Source of the DNA: CAWCLK01 sp963796225
GTDB lineage: Bacteria; Actinomycetota; Nitriliruptoria; Nitriliruptorales; Nitriliruptoraceae
Assembly (NCBI GenBank): GCA_963796225.1
Contig: CAWCLK010000022.1
Span: 1-58,225 of the forward strand
Reading direction: 5' to 3'
Length of the DNA stretch: 58,225 bases
Shown here: in pieces, positions 19,371-28,559 of the stretch
Position numbering within the stretch: position 1 is the first letter of the stretch
Layout: every line of letters starts with the position of its first letter
Position numbers and translations under genes: made by a program
The notes under the pieces: model-generated
The model's input: the letters and a program-made list of their open reading frames with translations, nothing else
What the model was told of the DNA's origin: nothing
Databases searched by the model: none

Positions 19371-20483
19371 TCAGCGCGGGACCGGGTGGACGTCGGCACG
19401 CAGGGCGTGGCGTTCGGGGACCAGCCGGTCGGCCGCCGGGTCGTCGTGCACGACCAGCAGTCGAGGGTTGTAGCGCTGGTCGTCGGGCTGGACGACGGCC
19501 ATGCCCTCCGGGTGGTCCTCGCCGTGCCCGTACGGCAGGTCGGCGACGTGCACGACCTGGTCGCGGCCCAGCACGGTGTGGTGGTCGACGTCGAGGACGT
19601 CCTCCCAGCGGTACAGGGCCACGGGTCCGTCGAGGTCCATCGTCGGCCCGGCCAGGAGCAGCAGGGCGTCGCCGTCGAACACGAGGTCACGGATCCCGAG
19701 GCCACCCAGGTCGCAGAGGTGCTTGCGGTAGCGCTGGTCGTCCTCGCCGATGGTGCGGGGCTTGAGCCGGCGGCCGTCCTTCTTGGTCTTCATGTGCAGC
19801 TCGAGCACCACGGCCCAGCCGCGCAGCACCGGGCCGCGCAGGCCGAGCCAGACCCGGTCGCCGCGGGCAGCGATGCCCTCGACGTCGAAGCCGTTGTCCT
19901 TGCTGGGCACGTCGAGGAACGGGGCGAGGTGGACGTCGTCGTCCATGGCCTTCGTCAGCGTGCTGCGGCCGTCGTCCTTCATCTTCACGCAGCCGGCGAC
20001 GCGCGTGTCGCCGTCGACCTCGACCTCGTCGACGGGGGTGTGCACGCCGTCGCCGTCGTCGCGCAGGGGGAGCCGACCGAGGAACCACCGGTTGGGGTCG
20101 ACCTCGATCTCGGTGAGCTCGGCGAGGGCGGCCGCGTGGTCGTCGTCCTCGTCGGGCTTGTCCCGCGTGAGGCTGTGCGACCCGGTCACCCACAACCAGC
20201 CGTCGTCGACGGCCAGGCCCTCGATGTCCATCTCGCCGTCCGGGCCGTCGGGCAGGTCGAAGACCTCGCCCAGGGCGACGTTGCGGTGGTCGCCGTAGTC
20301 CCCGTCGGCGTCCCGGACGAGCATCTCGACGGTGGCGGTCTCGTCGCAGGCCGTGAACAGGGTCCGGCCGACGACGGCCAGCGCGGAGGCGTCCCGGCGG
20401 ATCGGGTCGTCCACCAGGTCCAGGTCGCCTTCGTCGCGGAACCGCAGCTCGACGGTGGCCTCGGGCTCGGAACGGGTGGGCAT
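19371..20483 (-). CDS. DUF3616 domain protein, beta-propeller-like
   Basis: A 370-aa protein without a signal peptide, starting at the ATG at 20483. Repeated WxxV/DGDxL-type strands (DIEGLAVDDGWLWVTGSHS, FDVEGIAARGDRVWLGLRG, GIRDLVFDGDALLLLAGP) match DUF3616, predicted to fold as a propeller. No catalytic site was recognised. Acidic overall. Confidence 0.75.
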   Translation of the reverse strand: MPTRSEPEATVELRFRDEGDLDLVDDPIRRDASALAVVGRTLFTACDETATVEMLVRDADGDYGDHRNVALGEVFDLPDGPDGEMDIEGLAVDDGWLWVTGSHSLTRDKPDEDDDHAAALAELTEIEVDPNRWFLGRLPLRDDGDGVHTPVDEVEVDGDTRVAGCVKMKDDGRSTLTKAMDDDVHLAPFLDVPSKDNGFDVEGIAARGDRVWLGLRGPVLRGWAVVLELHMKTKKDGRRLKPRTIGEDDQRYRKHLCDLGGLGIRDLVFDGDALLLLAGPTMDLDGPVALYRWEDVLDVDHHTVLGRDQVVHVADLPYGHGEDHPEGMAVVQPDDQRYNPRLLVVHDDPAADRLVPERHALRADVHPVPR

Positions 20484-20587
20484 GGGTCGGCGGGCCTGTC
20501 GTGGGGGGCGGGGCGCGTCCCGGGTTCGGAGCCCCGACGCCCCGCTGCCTCGTCGAACGGCCGGGGAGGCGACGTCGAGGACCAGAC

Positions 20588-20602
20588 CTGACGGTCCGTC
20601 AG
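20588..20602. promoter_or_regulatory. Perfect 15-bp palindrome upstream of the GH5 gene
   Basis: CTGACGGTCCGTCAG, a 7-1-7 perfect dyad 32 bp before the GH5 start. Its shape resembles TetR-family operators (TGACGG-N-CCGTCA type). A TATG lies directly downstream and the GAGGGGG ribosome-binding sequence sits between it and the start, so a bound protein would block the transcript start or leader. The regulator is not identified. Confidence 0.5.
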
Positions 20603-20634
20603 ATATGCTGCGGGCTCCGGCGAGGGGGCTGGTG

Positions 20635-22363
20635 ATGCGGCGACACGTGGTCGTGCTCGGGTTGGTGGCGATGCTGCTCGTCGCGGTGGCAGGGACCTCC
20701 GGGGCCCGCGGTGCCACGGACGAGGACGCGCGGCTGCACGCGGCGGGGCGGTGGCTGGTCGACGGGCAGGGGCGCGCCGTGGTGCTGCACGGCGTCAACC
20801 AGGTGAGCAAGCTGCCGCCGTACCTGCCGTCGGCCATCGGCTTCGGCACCGACGACGCGGCGGCCATCGCCGACCTCGGCTTCAACACCGTCCGGACCGG
20901 CATCGCCCACGCCGGACTGGCGCCGGCCCCGGGCGACTACGACGACGCGTACCTCGCCGACTTCGTGGAGACGGTCGACGCCCTGACCGCCGAGGACCTG
21001 TACGTGCTGGTGGACGTCCACCAGGACATGTTCAACGAGCGGTACCAGGGCAACGGCTTCGCCGACTGGATGACCGCCGACAGCGTTCCCGGCGACCCCA
21101 CCGCCCTGCCGAACTGCAGCCTCGGGTTCCCCGGCAACTACTTCGCCTGCCCGGCCCTGTGGGAGACCTACGACCGCTTCTTCGGGCTGACCGGCCGGGA
21201 CCCCGAGGTCGGCCCGCGCGGGCGGACGCTGCAGGACGAGTTCGCCGAGGCGTGGGAGGTGCTGGCCGGACCGCTGGCCAGCGACCCGCACGTGTTCGGG
21301 CTGGACATCCTCAACGAGCCGGTGCCGGGCAGCCAGGTGCTGGCGTGCCTCGAGCCGGCCGGGTGCCCGCCGACGACCGACGCGCGGCTCACGGACTTCC
21401 ACGAGCTCGTGGCGCCCCGCATCCGTGCGGTCGCCCCGGACACGATGCTGTTCTACGAGCCGTGGGCCACCAACTTCAACGCCGGGTTCCCGACCTACCA
21501 CGGGGACCTGTCCGTGGACGACCTCGGGTTCAGCTTCCACGTGTACGCCTGCCCGTTCGCGATCCCGGGGGTGCCGGTGCCCGACCCCGGGCTGTCGGAG
21601 AACTGCGACGACCTGCGCGAGCAGACGGTGTTCGACAACGCCGAGGCGCAGGCCCAGCGCTACGGCCACCCGCCCCTGGTCACCGAGTTCGGGGCGACCG
21701 AGGACATCGGCACCATCCGGCGCATCGCCGACCTCGCCGACGCCAACATGGTCGGCTGGCAGTACTGGGCCTGGTGGAGCACCGACCCCTGCTGCGCCCG
21801 TCCCGAGGAGGGCATCATCGACGACCCCGCGTCACCGCCGACCCCCGACCACCTCGCCCAGGACAAGCTCGACGTGCTGACGCGTCCCTATCCGCGGGCG
21901 GTCGCGGGCACGCCCCGCTCGTGGCACTGGGACGCCGACGCCGCCCGGTTCGAGCTCGCGTTCTCCACCGACCCCGTCGGGCCGGCGCTGGCCCCCGCGG
22001 CCGTCACCGAGGTGTGGGTCGGCGACCGGCACTTCCCCGACGGGTACGAGGTGGTCGACCTGACCGGGGGACGCGTGGTCTCCGCCCCGGACGCCGAGGT
22101 GCTGCAGGTCCGCACCGCCCCCAGGGGCGCGCGAGGTGGCCCTGGCCGTCGTGCCGGCCGCGCGAGCGGACGGCACGGGCGACGGGGCGCCGGGCTCGGG
22201 TGACGCCCCGGCTGCGCCGGGTTCGGACACGCCCCGCCCGACCGCCGCGCCCACCGACCTGCCCGCGACCGGGGGCGGGGCGGCCGCGGGCGGGGCGCTG
22301 CTGGCGCTGCTCGCTGCCGCGACGGCCGCGTCCCGACGGACCCGGACCCTCGGACGGTCGTGA
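20635..22363 (+). CDS. Cell-wall-anchored GH5 glycosidase with LPATG motif (one +1 break)
   Basis: A secreted glycosidase of about 575 aa, related to cellulases and endoglycoceramidases. I chose the ATG at 20635, preceded by GAGGGGG; an ATG at 20605 is also in frame. Signal peptide residues about 1-27. GH5 motifs: LHGVNQVSKLPPYLP, DVHQDMFNERY, LDILNEPVPG (acid/base Glu) and LVTEFGATED (nucleophile Glu). A C-terminal beta region is followed by a +1 break near 22132 (GGCGCGCGAGG). The corrected frame gives EVALAVVPAARA, a proline/alanine linker, LPATG, a hydrophobic helix and an arginine-rich tail: a sortase signal. No sortase gene lies in the window. Confidence 0.87.
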
Positions 22364-22430
22364 CGATCGTTCGGCCGTGATCGGCCCCTCGGCCACCTGC
22401 GAACCCGCCACGAGCCGACCAGGAGTCGCC

Positions 22431-23099
22431 GTGGTGCTGGACCGCCTGCTTGCCGCCCCGTTCGCCCTCGGGTCCCGGGTGCGCGGCGCCCGCGTGTTCC
22501 ACCCGCGGGGCGTGGCCGTGCGGGGGACCTGGGAACCGGACCCGGAGGCGGCCGACGAGGCCCTCCCGGGGGTGGGTGCCCGCCCTGCGCTCGTGCGGGT
22601 CTCCCACGCGATCGGGCTGCCGCCGGGCCTGCCCGACATCCTGGGCATCGCCATCCGCATCACCGACGCGTACGGGCAGGGTCGCCACCAGGACCTGCTG
22701 CTGGCCAGCAGCGGCACGGGGTCCGTGTCGCGCCACCTGCTCCTGCCCACCGCCATGGTGACCGGGACCGTCGTGTCCAGCCTGCTGCCCTACGACGTGG
22801 CGGGCGTCGGGCGCCATCCCATCGTCGCGCACACCGTCGGGGCCGACCGCCCCGTCACCTACCCCGAGGTCAAGCAGGACCCCGTCCGTGCCCTGCCCGC
22901 CATCCAGGTCCGGGTCGACGCGCCCCGTCCGCGTGTCCTCGGCACGGTGCGGGCGACCGAAGCGGTCGACGAGCAGGAGGGTCGGGACCTGCGCCTGCAC
23001 CCGTGGAACACCGGCCCGGGGCTGCGCCCCGCCGGCGTGATCAACCGCCTGCGCCGACCCAGCTACCGGGCGTCCCAGGAGGGGCGGGGCGCCCTCTGA
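22431..23099 (+). CDS. Conserved actinobacterial protein of unknown function
   Basis: A 222-aa soluble protein from the GTG at 22431. Motifs: ARVFHPRGVAVRGTWEP near 20-36, VRVSHAIGLPPGLPDILGIA and LLASSGTGSVSRHLL. The HPRG and R-x-SHA-x-G pattern recalls the catalase-like heme fold, and relatives are sometimes labelled phosphodiesterase. I cannot support either function. It follows the GH5 gene by 67 bp on the same strand and converges on the TetR gene. Confidence 0.6.
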   Translation: MVLDRLLAAPFALGSRVRGARVFHPRGVAVRGTWEPDPEAADEALPGVGARPALVRVSHAIGLPPGLPDILGIAIRITDAYGQGRHQDLLLASSGTGSVSRHLLLPTAMVTGTVVSSLLPYDVAGVGRHPIVAHTVGADRPVTYPEVKQDPVRALPAIQVRVDAPRPRVLGTVRATEAVDEQEGRDLRLHPWNTGPGLRPAGVINRLRRPSYRASQEGRGAL

Positions 23100-23126
23100 C
23101 GGTGGTCATCGCGCTCCGCCGGGCCG

Positions 23127-23759
23127 TCAGGGGTTCCAGTGCGGCGCGGCGAGCACGACCAGGCGCAGCTGCTGCTCGGTCCGGTGGACGATGGCGTCGT
23201 GCTCGTCGGGGAACTCGAGCATGTCGGCGGCCGCGAACACCACGACCTTGACGATCAGGTCGGCCAGCATCAGCCGGTCCCGTTCGTGCCAGGCCCCCAC
23301 CACCGGCAACGCCCCGAGGTCGGTGGCCAGCTCCTCGGTGAAGGCCGCCAGCCGGTCCCGGATGGCCTCGCGCAGCAGGGCGGACCCGCCATTGAGCTCG
23401 CGGGCGATGAAGCGGAAGTGGGAGGGACGCTCGCGCACGTGCTCGGCGAGCACGTGGACCGAGCCCCGGATCATGTCCTCGGGCGGGACCGGGTCCTCGC
23501 GCACCGAGCGGATCATCGACTGCAGGGTCCCGAAGGCCTCGTCGACGATCTCGAGCCCCAGCGCGTCCATGTCGGGGAAGTGGCGGTAGAAGCCGGTCGG
23601 GACGATCCCGACCCGCCGTGTCAGCTCCCGCAGCGACAGGTTGCTGAAGGCCTCGGTCTCGGTGGCGTCCAGCGCCTGCTCGACGAGCCGGTCTCGCGTC
23701 GAGGGCTTGCGGCGACGGGACTCGGCGGGCAGGGGGACCTCGATGGGCAGTGCGGCCAC
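23127..23759 (-). CDS. TetR-family regulator, likely of the adjacent desaturase genes
   Basis: A 210-aa regulator from the GTG at 23759. The HTH is visible at about 20-65 (RDRLVEQALDATETEAFSNL, LRELTRRVGIVPTGFYRHF). The ligand domain contains SVHVLAEHVRERPSHFRFIAREL, resembling regulators of unsaturated-fatty-acid genes (DesT/FabR type). It is divergent from the ferredoxin-reductase/desaturase pair, with a 37-bp dyad between them, so it probably represses both sides. Ligand specificity (acyl-CoA) is inference. Confidence 0.85.
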   Translation of the reverse strand: MAALPIEVPLPAESRRRKPSTRDRLVEQALDATETEAFSNLSLRELTRRVGIVPTGFYRHFPDMDALGLEIVDEAFGTLQSMIRSVREDPVPPEDMIRGSVHVLAEHVRERPSHFRFIARELNGGSALLREAIRDRLAAFTEELATDLGALPVVGAWHERDRLMLADLIVKVVVFAAADMLEFPDEHDAIVHRTEQQLRLVVLAAPHWNP

Positions 23760-23842
23760 GTGGAGCCTAACGGTCGGGGCGACGGGGCTGGCCGAGGGCC
23801 GTGGTCGTTCGCCGGGGCCGGGGGTTGACGCCGTCACTCTTC

Positions 23843-23879
23843 ATGTGCACACTCGTTCACAGTGTACGACTGTTCACAT
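23843..23879. promoter_or_regulatory. 37-bp imperfect dyad, probable TetR operator
   Basis: The arms ATGTGCACACTCGTTCAC and GTGTACGACTGTTCACAT are imperfect reverse complements around a central A at 23861; most positions match, including the ATGTG/CACAT ends and the CAC-A-GTG centre. A TTGACG at 23825-23830 is a plausible -35 element. The site lies 84 bp from the TetR start and 30 bp from the reductase start. Its GTTCAC/GTGNAC half-sites resemble the DesT/FabR operator style. Confidence 0.6.
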
Positions 23880-23908
23880 CGCACCGTACCCACTCCGAGG
23901 TCTCCCCC

Positions 23909-25021
23909 ATGCCCACCGCCACCCCGCTCCCGCCCCGCGTGCGGCGCGTGCTGAGCTCGCCGGTGATCGAGGCGCTGGCCGTGCCCCACGGCATCAGCCG
24001 CTACCTCGAGCTCGTCAACCCGCTCTGGTCCCTCGACGAGGACCGGGCGCTGGTCACCGACGTCCACCGCGAGACCGACCACACCGTCACCGTGACGCTG
24101 CGCGTCGCCGACGACTACCGCCACCGCGCCGGCCAGTACCTGCGCTTCGGCGTCGAGATCGACGGCCGCCGCCGCACCCGCTCCTACTCGATCAGCTCGT
24201 CCGCCCTGCGGGGCGACGGCCACGTGACGATCACCGTCAAGCACATGCCGGACGGCCTGGTCTCCGGGCACGTCAACACCGCGCTGCGCCCGGGGACCGT
24301 GGTCACGGTCTCGCCGCCCGACGGCGAGCTGACCGTCCCCGACCGCCCCGACGCGCCCGTGCTGCTGATCAGCGGCGGGTCCGGCATCACGCCCGTGATG
24401 TCGATCCTGCGCACGCTGGTGGACGCCGGCCACGACGGTCCGATCGGCTTCCTGCACTACTCGCCGACCCCGGCCGACGTCGCCTTCCGCGCCGAGCTCG
24501 AGCAGCTCGACGCCCAGCACGACAACGTGCAGGTGTTCCTGGTCCCGACCGACGTCCCGAACCCGGACCCCGAGGGCCTGCAGGGCTTCCTCGACGACAC
24601 CCACCTGGCGCGCCTGGCCTTCGACCACCGCGACGCGATCACCCGTGCCTGCGGGCCTCTCGGCCTGACCGACAGCGTCACCGAGCGCTGGGAGGCGGCC
24701 GACCTGGCCGACAACCTGCGCATCGAGGCCTTCGAGGCCCGTCCCATCGCCGCCGACCCCGACGCCGCCAGCGGGACCATCACCTTCGCCGGGGCCGGCA
24801 CGGCCGTCGACAACGACGGCCGCACCCTGCTGGACCAGGCCGAGGCTGCCGGGCTCGAGCCCGAGGCCGGCTGCCGCATGGGCATCTGCCAGTCCTGCGT
24901 CCGCGTCAAGCACTGCGGCCCCGTCCGCGACGTCCGCACCGGCGACGTCTCGATCGAGGCCGACGAGCCCATCAACCTCTGCGTGAACGTCCCCCTCGGC
25001 GACGTGGAGCTGGACCTGTAG
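23909..25021 (+). CDS. Ferredoxin reductase-like oxidoreductase (FAD, NAD(P), 2Fe-2S) feeding the desaturase
   Basis: A 370-aa electron-transfer protein. FAD-binding RTRSYSISS near 93, NAD-binding GGSGITPVMSILRTL near 155, and a C-terminal plant-type 2Fe-2S domain with C-x4-C-x2-C (CRMGICQSC) and a distal Cys in INLCVN. ATG at 23909. The mycobacterial counterpart of this arrangement is the Rv3230c oxidoreductase beside desA3. It lies 36 bp upstream of the desaturase on the same strand, so an operon is likely. Confidence 0.9.
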   Translation: MPTATPLPPRVRRVLSSPVIEALAVPHGISRYLELVNPLWSLDEDRALVTDVHRETDHTVTVTLRVADDYRHRAGQYLRFGVEIDGRRRTRSYSISSSALRGDGHVTITVKHMPDGLVSGHVNTALRPGTVVTVSPPDGELTVPDRPDAPVLLISGGSGITPVMSILRTLVDAGHDGPIGFLHYSPTPADVAFRAELEQLDAQHDNVQVFLVPTDVPNPDPEGLQGFLDDTHLARLAFDHRDAITRACGPLGLTDSVTERWEAADLADNLRIEAFEARPIAADPDAASGTITFAGAGTAVDNDGRTLLDQAEAAGLEPEAGCRMGICQSCVRVKHCGPVRDVRTGDVSIEADEPINLCVNVPLGDVELDL

Positions 25022-25057
25022 GTCCGCCATCGCCGCACCTTCGAGCAAGGAGTCACC

Positions 25058-26269
25058 GTGACTCGCACGAACACCACCCGCCCTGCCGTGGAGGCGCCCC
25101 TGTCGCGCCGCCCCGGCGACGACGACACCCACCTGCGTGGCGACCGCCACGAGACCGTCGTGCTGCCCGCCGCCATGCGTGAGCTCGGCCTGACCGCCGC
25201 CGACGTCGACGCCATCGGCGCCGAGTTCGACGCGATCCGCGCCGACGTCATCGCCGAGCGCGGCGAGGAGGACGCCGCCTACATCCGCAAGGTCGTCAAG
25301 GCCCAGCGGATCACCGAGGCCGCCGGCCGTGGCCTGCTGTTCCTCGGCTTCCTGCCGCCGGCATGGCTGGCCGGCACCGCGGCGCTGGGCGTCTCCAAGA
25401 TCCTCGACAACATGGAGATCGGCCACAACGTCATGCACGGCCAGTACGACTGGATGGGTGACCCCCGCCTGTCGTCGCAGACCTTCCAGTGGGACACGGC
25501 CTCGCCGGCGTCCACGTGGAAGCACTCCCACAACGTCGTGCACCACACCTGGACCAACATCCTCGGCAAGGACCGGGACATCGGGTACGGGATCCTGCGC
25601 ATGGCCGACGAGCAGGACTGGCGCCCCTACTACCTCGGCAACCCGGTCTACGCCACGGCGCTGATGCTGCTGTTCGAGTACGGCGTGGCGCTGCACGACC
25701 TCGAGAGCGAGAAGATCCTCGCCGGCGATCGCGAGCTCGACGAGGACCTTCGCGAGATGGGTGCGGTCATCGGGCGCAACGCCGGCAAGCAGGCGCTGAA
25801 GGACTACGTCCTGTGGCCCGCGCTGACCGGTCCGATGTTCCTCACCACCCTGGCCGCCAACGCGACCGCGAACGTGATCCGCAACGTCTGGTCGTTCTCG
25901 ATCATCTTCTGCGGCCACTTCCCCGACGGTGTCGCGACCTTCACCGAGGAGGAGTGCGAGGACGAATCGCGCGGGGGCTGGTACGTCCGCCAGCTGCTCG
26001 GCTCCGCCAACATCACCGGCGGCAACCTCTTCCACCTGATGAGCGGGAACCTGTCGTTCCAGATCGAGCACCACCTGTTCCCGGACCTGCCGAGCTACCG
26101 CTACAAGCAGATCGCTCCGCGCGTGCAGGAGGTCTGCGAGCGCTACGGGCTGCCCTACAACACGGGGCGGTTCTCGCGCCAGATCGGCCAGGTCTGGCGG
26201 ACGATCTTCCGGCTCGCGCTGCCCGGGCGCCGGCGGTCGACGGCCGCCGCGGCACCCGCGGCGGCCTGA
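25058..26269 (+). CDS. Membrane fatty-acid (acyl-CoA) desaturase, DesA3-like
   Basis: A 403-aa di-iron desaturase. The three histidine boxes are present: GHNVMHG near 128, WKHSHNVVHHT near 150-160, and QIEHHLFP near 335. Hydrophobic segments flank them. GTG start at 25058 after AAGGAG. It introduces a double bond into acyl chains using electrons from the upstream reductase; positional specificity cannot be told from sequence alone. It converges on the thioredoxin gene with 15 bp between. Confidence 0.92.
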   Translation: MTRTNTTRPAVEAPLSRRPGDDDTHLRGDRHETVVLPAAMRELGLTAADVDAIGAEFDAIRADVIAERGEEDAAYIRKVVKAQRITEAAGRGLLFLGFLPPAWLAGTAALGVSKILDNMEIGHNVMHGQYDWMGDPRLSSQTFQWDTASPASTWKHSHNVVHHTWTNILGKDRDIGYGILRMADEQDWRPYYLGNPVYATALMLLFEYGVALHDLESEKILAGDRELDEDLREMGAVIGRNAGKQALKDYVLWPALTGPMFLTTLAANATANVIRNVWSFSIIFCGHFPDGVATFTEEECEDESRGGWYVRQLLGSANITGGNLFHLMSGNLSFQIEHHLFPDLPSYRYKQIAPRVQEVCERYGLPYNTGRFSRQIGQVWRTIFRLALPGRRRSTAAAAPAAA

Positions 26270-26284
26270 CCGAGCGCACCCGCC

Positions 26285-26981
26285 TCAGGCGCCAGACGCG
26301 TCCTCGGCAGCCTGGACCAGCTGGTCCAGGCTGTCGGTGGTCAGCTCGCCGCTGCCGCGGGCCACGACGTTGCCGTCACCGCCGACGACCACGAACGCCG
26401 GGTAGGCCTGCACGCCGTACGCCTGCGCGAGCTGGTTGGTGGGCGAGTCGACGACCACGTCGAACGGCCAGTCGACGGCGTTGAGCAGCCAGTCCGACGG
26501 CGGGTAGTTGCCCTGGGTCGGGTCGGTGGCCGTGGCCACGCCGATCAGGTCGACACCGTCCGGGAGGTTGCCACCGAGGTGCTCGGTGATGCGCGGGGCC
26601 TCGACCTGGCAGTGGGGGCACCAGTGGGCCAGGAACACCACGATGGTGCTGCCCTCGTCCGCGAGCAGGTCGGTGTCGTCACCCTGCGAAGTCCACGCCG
26701 GTCGCCGTCGGGGCGGGCTCGCCCACCGAGGCGTCGTCCCCGCCGCCGGAGGGGATCGGCGTCAACGGGTCGCCGGTCACGTCCACGGGTGCCGTCTCGG
26801 TCATCTCCTCGACACCCTGCCCGGTGACGATGAAGGCGATGAGGAAGGCACCGGCGATCACCGCCAGGCCGATCAGGGCGGTCTGCCACACGGGGCGGCG
26901 TTCCTTGGCACGGCGTTGCGGGCCGGGCTTGACGGTCTCGCGCGCCTCGCGGCGCGCCCGGCGGGTGTCGGCGTCGGTCAT
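26285..26981 (-). CDS. Membrane-anchored thioredoxin/TlpA-like protein (one +1 break)
   Basis: About 231 aa. From the ATG at 26981: a basic cytoplasmic N-terminus (RRARREARETVKPGPQRRAK), one transmembrane helix (TALIGLAVIAGAFLIAFIVTG), then an extracytoplasmic linker. A +1 break near 26690 (TTCGCAGGG) joins it to a thioredoxin fold with WCPHC at its active site and a cis-proline region (VQAYPAFVVVG). In the uncorrected frame a TGA follows within two codons. It sits 22 bp downstream of a DsbB-like gene, so the two probably work together in envelope disulfide chemistry. Confidence 0.85.
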
Positions 26982-27003
26982 GGTGAGTCCTCGAGAACGA
27001 AGG

Positions 27004-27519
27004 TCAGGCGGCGCGACGCGCCGTGGCCAGCAGGGCCGTGATGGCGAGGAAGCCGATCCCCGCCATGGTCGGGATGGTGAAGATGCCGAACGCCTCCACC
27101 CAGATGCCGGTGCAGGGGGCGGTGGCCTCGCACGAGGTCGTGCCGGCCATGGCCGGCACGCGTTGCACCAGCACGTGCCAGGTCGAGATCAACGCCCCGA
27201 TCGCGGACAGGGGCAGGGCGTACCGGCGCACGTCGAGGTCCCGCCGCACGGCGGCGATCCCGAGGATCAGTGCCAGCGGGTACATGGCGATGCGCTGCAC
27301 CCAGCACAGCTCGCACGGGGTGAAGTGGTAGACCTCGGAGAAGGTCAGGCTGCCGGCGGTCGCCACGGCGGCGATGCCGAAGGCACCGACCAGGGCGGAC
27401 TCGCCGTCGGGCAGCCACGACGGGCGGCCGAGCAGGCGGCCGGCGACCACCACGATGGTGGCCAGGGCCGCGACGACCGCCAGCAGGGCGAGCGCGGTGG
27501 CGAAGACGTCGGCGTCCAC
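27004..27519 (-). CDS. DsbB-like disulfide bond formation protein
   Basis: A 171-aa membrane protein with four hydrophobic helices. The redox pairs are visible: CELC near 70-73 just after a helix (HFTPCELCWVQR), and a second pair in TTSCEATAPCTG near 130-138, as in DsbB. It would re-oxidise a thioredoxin-like partner with quinone. The next gene downstream on the same strand encodes the anchored thioredoxin. Confidence 0.85.
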   Translation of the reverse strand: MDADVFATALALLAVVAALATIVVVAGRLLGRPSWLPDGESALVGAFGIAAVATAGSLTFSEVYHFTPCELCWVQRIAMYPLALILGIAAVRRDLDVRRYALPLSAIGALISTWHVLVQRVPAMAGTTSCEATAPCTGIWVEAFGIFTIPTMAGIGFLAITALLATARRAA

Positions 27520-27742
27520 GGGCGGGGCGTCCTTCTCGGTCGTCTGACGATCGGTCGTGCAGGTGGTCGTGCGACCCTACGCAGGAGTTCCGATGCTCGC
27601 GGGGCCGTGCGCACCGGGCACGGGCCGACCGGACCGTCCTGGCCGGGTCCATCGCCCTGTTCGCACAGGGCACACCCCGGGCCCCCTGCACGTGCCCGCT
27701 AGGGTCGCCCGCCGACCTCGAACCGACGTGCGAAGGGCTGCG

Positions 27743-28483
27743 GTGGCCGAGCCGAAGTGGCGCCAGGTGCTCGAGGACCTCGAGCGTCGGCTCGGCAGCG
27801 GCGAGATCGCCGACCGCTTCCCGACCGACCGCGAGCTCGTCGAGCACTACGGCGTGTCCCGGCACACCGTGCGCGAGGCGGTCCGCCACCTGCGCGCACG
27901 CGGGATCATCGAGCGCGAGCGCGGGCGCGGGTCCACGGTGCGCGTCCCCGAGTTCTCCACCCCGTCCGGCGCCCTGTACTCGCTGTTCCGCGAGGTCGAG
28001 TCCCAGGGCATCCCGCAGACGTCCACGGTGCTGGCGCTGGACATGCGGCCCGACGAGGTGGCCGCGGGGCGGTTGGAGCTGGACCCCGACACCGACCTGT
28101 TCCACCTCGAACGCATCCGCTACGCGGGCGAGCAGCCGCTGGCCGTCGACACGGTCTGGCTGCCGCCGGACCTCGGCGAGCCGCTGCTCGACGTCGACTT
28201 CACGCGCACGGCGTTGTACGACGAGCTCGAGGCGCGGGCAGGCGTCCGCCTGACCGGCGGCCGCGAGACCATCACCGCACTCGTGCCGGACGCCGACCTC
28301 GCCGACGTGCTCGACCTGGACGACGACGAGGCGTGCCTGCGCATCGAGCGGATCGGCGAGCTCGACGGGCGGGTCGTCGAGTGCCGCGTCACGCTGGTCC
28401 GGGGGTCACGCTTCGCGCTGGTGTCCGACTGGGCCGCGACCACGGCGCACACGCCCCGCCTGCAGGTCGAACACCGGGCCTGA
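27743..28483 (+). CDS. GntR-family regulator with UTRA ligand domain
   Basis: A 246-aa regulator from the GTG at 27743 (GAAGGG upstream). Winged helix at about 5-70 (FPTDRELVEHYGVSRHTVRE, AVRHLRARGIIERERGRGS), then a UTRA-type effector domain (HLERIRYAGEQPLAVDTVWL, VECRVTLVRGSRFALV). This is the HutC subfamily layout. The target is unknown; no catabolic genes adjoin. It converges on the helix-hairpin-helix gene through a tandem repeat. Confidence 0.9.
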   Translation: MAEPKWRQVLEDLERRLGSGEIADRFPTDRELVEHYGVSRHTVREAVRHLRARGIIERERGRGSTVRVPEFSTPSGALYSLFREVESQGIPQTSTVLALDMRPDEVAAGRLELDPDTDLFHLERIRYAGEQPLAVDTVWLPPDLGEPLLDVDFTRTALYDELEARAGVRLTGGRETITALVPDADLADVLDLDDDEACLRIERIGELDGRVVECRVTLVRGSRFALVSDWAATTAHTPRLQVEHRA

Positions 28484-28486
28484 TCC

Positions 28487-28559
28487 TCAGCGGCGACCAA
28501 GGAGCCGCAATGCTCGGTCGGCCGCCCGGTCGGTCAGCGGCGACCAAGGAGCCGCAATG
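28487..28559. repeat. 26-bp direct repeat at the 3' end of the helix-hairpin-helix gene
   Basis: A 26-bp unit beginning TCAGCGGCGACCAAGGAG occurs at 28487-28512 and again at 28534-28559 (47-bp period, 21-bp spacer). The inner copy contains the stop codon and last codons of the minus-strand gene; the outer copy lies in the convergent gap. This looks like a short tandem duplication of a gene end. Confidence 0.8.
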
